NCBI GenBank assembly: GCA_902779505.1
Contig: CACZBZ010000026.1
Location: 1-39,154, forward strand
Direction: 5' to 3'
Source: an uncultured Lachnospiraceae bacterium
GTDB lineage: Bacteria; Bacillota; Clostridia; Lachnospirales; Lachnospiraceae
DNA length: 39,154 nucleotides
The translations under genes were made by a program, and so were the position numbers. The notes beneath the pieces are model-generated. The model did not search any database and was not told the origin of the DNA. It worked only from the letters and a program-made list of their open reading frames with translations. Below, piece by piece: positions 38,231 through 39,154 of the stretch (the stretch's first letter is position 1; the number at the start of each line of letters is the position of its first letter).

Positions 38231-39136
38231 ATGAATATTACACAAATCAAATACGTGCTCGAGGTCGCCAATTCTTCTTCTATGAGAGAAGCTGCAACAA
38301 AACTTTTTGTATCGCAGCCCGCCCTTTCGTCAAGTATCAGAGAATTGGAAGACGAACTGGGAATACTGATTTTCGAGAGAACCAACAAAGGTATAAGCCT
38401 TACAGATGAAGGAAGAGAATTTGCCACTTACGCAAAAAAGGCCGCCTCTCAGTATGAGATTCTCGAAGACAGATATCTTTCCAAGGATAGCGACAAAGAA
38501 CAGTTCTCTGTCTCAACTCAGCACTATAATTTTTCAATCAAAGCATTCACAGACATAATTAAAAAATTCAATCCGGACAAGTTTGTTTTTGCCATACATG
38601 AGACAAAGACCAGGCATGTGCTTGAAGATGTCAGGAACATGAAAAGTGAAGTGGGAATAATCTCATTTTCAGGTTCAAGCGAAGGTCTGATTAAGAAGCT
38701 TTTCAAGGAATACAATCTGGAGTTCACTCCATTGATGGTAAGAGAGACCTATGCATATGTGTGGGAGAACCACAAATTTGCAAAAAGAAAAGAGATCTCA
38801 CTGGAGGAACTGGCAGACTACCCTTGCGTATCCTTTGACCAGAGCGATGACAGCAATTTCTATCTCAACGAGGAAGCTATGGCTGATTATGACTTCAAGA
38901 AAATGGTCAAATCCGATGACAGAGCCACAAGTATGGAGATCATATCGGAACTTCAGGGCTATTCCATCGGAAGCGGAATGTTATCCGGCGATGACGCAAT
39001 ACTTAAGGGCTTCGTATCAATAAAGCTTAAAGAGGAAGATCCTCTTACCATAGGCTACATTATCAGAAAAGGCAGCAACCTGTCTGTCTACGGCAAGGCT
39101 TATGTTGAGGAACTGCTTAAATATAAAGAGCTGTGA
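38231..39136 (+). CDS. LysR-family transcriptional regulator
   Basis: A 301-residue regulator. The N-terminal winged helix-turn-helix has ITQIKYVLEVANSSSMREAA, TKLFVSQPALSSSIRELEDE and LGILIFERTNKGISLTDEG. A C-terminal periplasmic-binding-like effector domain follows. Its ligand is unknown; genes adjacent to LysR regulators are frequent targets, so the alcohol dehydrogenase/AhpD pair or the sulfur operon are candidates. GGAGAG upstream supports ATG 38231. The 147-bp leader contains a possible hairpin (CCTAT with ATAGG, GATGG with CCATC, between 38191 and 38221) near the ribosome binding site and no other gene. Confidence 0.92.
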   Translation: MNITQIKYVLEVANSSSMREAATKLFVSQPALSSSIRELEDELGILIFERTNKGISLTDEGREFATYAKKAASQYEILEDRYLSKDSDKEQFSVSTQHYNFSIKAFTDIIKKFNPDKFVFAIHETKTRHVLEDVRNMKSEVGIISFSGSSEGLIKKLFKEYNLEFTPLMVRETYAYVWENHKFAKRKEISLEELADYPCVSFDQSDDSNFYLNEEAMADYDFKKMVKSDDRATSMEIISELQGYSIGSGMLSGDDAILKGFVSIKLKEEDPLTIGYIIRKGSNLSVYGKAYVEELLKYKEL

Positions 39137-39154
39137 TTGGGGAGACAGATGGAA

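Noticed and set aside
1-39154. CRISPR arrays, tRNA or rRNA genes, insertion sequences
   Set aside because: No regularly spaced repeats, cloverleaf-like or rRNA-like sequence and no transposase gene were seen on reading the window.

Overview
The window looks like a chromosomal segment of an anaerobic Firmicute of the Lachnospiraceae, probably near Butyrivibrio or Pseudobutyrivibrio. This is inferred from the moderately AT-rich sequence, strong AGGAGG-type ribosome binding sites, the rRNA uracil methyltransferase with its clostridial C-terminal tail, YesM/YesN-type sugar regulation and GH127/GH31 enzymes. No rRNA, tRNA, CRISPR array or insertion sequence was seen.

Layout. (1) 1-3.1 kb: a frameshifted YhaM-type exoribonuclease, a terminator, an intact RlmD-type methyltransferase, then a decayed patch (micro-ORF, CD3324-type HTH protein, truncated DUF1062 protein). 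(2) 3.1-9.2 kb: a DUF2441-GNAT fusion, then a remnant integrative mobilizable element: XRE regulator, MobC, an oriT-like palindrome cluster but no relaxase, an XRE + ORF6N/PLD-like pair, and a large serine recombinase. The element abuts the 3' stub of a disrupted gene. (3) 9.2-13.6 kb: accessory genes including three acetyltransferase-domain proteins, a second XRE + ORF6N module and an MmcQ-alkyltransferase fusion. (4) 13.7-24.3 kb: a glycan locus (AraC-type response regulator, two sugar ABC permeases, sensor kinase, lipoprotein binding protein, GH127 and GH31). (5) 24.3-30.9 kb: a pseudogene scrap, an attenuator-controlled ABC-F protein, an ASCH-GNAT fusion, a frameshifted FAD oxidoreductase with its TetR regulator, a MerR protein with a zinc ribbon, and an AlkD-type protein missing key segments. 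(6) 31.0-39.1 kb: a sulfur operon (SGNH hydrolase, cystathionine gamma-lyase-like and beta-synthase-like enzymes, MetNIQ transporter), an iron-type alcohol dehydrogenase, an AhpD-like protein and a LysR regulator.

How genes work together. In the glycan locus the membrane kinase probably senses sugar and the response regulator probably activates the permease promoter; two direct repeats sit just upstream of its -35 box. The lipoprotein and permeases import oligosaccharides that the two apparently cytoplasmic glycosidases trim. In the sulfur operon MetNIQ imports methionine or a related sulfur compound and the two PLP enzymes convert homocysteine to cysteine through cystathionine.

Most interesting signals. 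(a) Each of the two ORF6N genes carries a long perfect palindrome inside its DNA-binding-domain codons and a matching copy 30-40 bp upstream of its ATG. The two genes use different palindromes, and the substitutions between them are paired so that dyad symmetry is kept although amino acids change. This looks like a self-recognising, co-evolving operator system. (b) At least four genes (yhaM-like, FAD oxidoreductase, alkD-like, metI) lack short conserved internal segments, and several gene scraps look similarly shortened. The cause is either widespread micro-deletion decay or an assembly problem.
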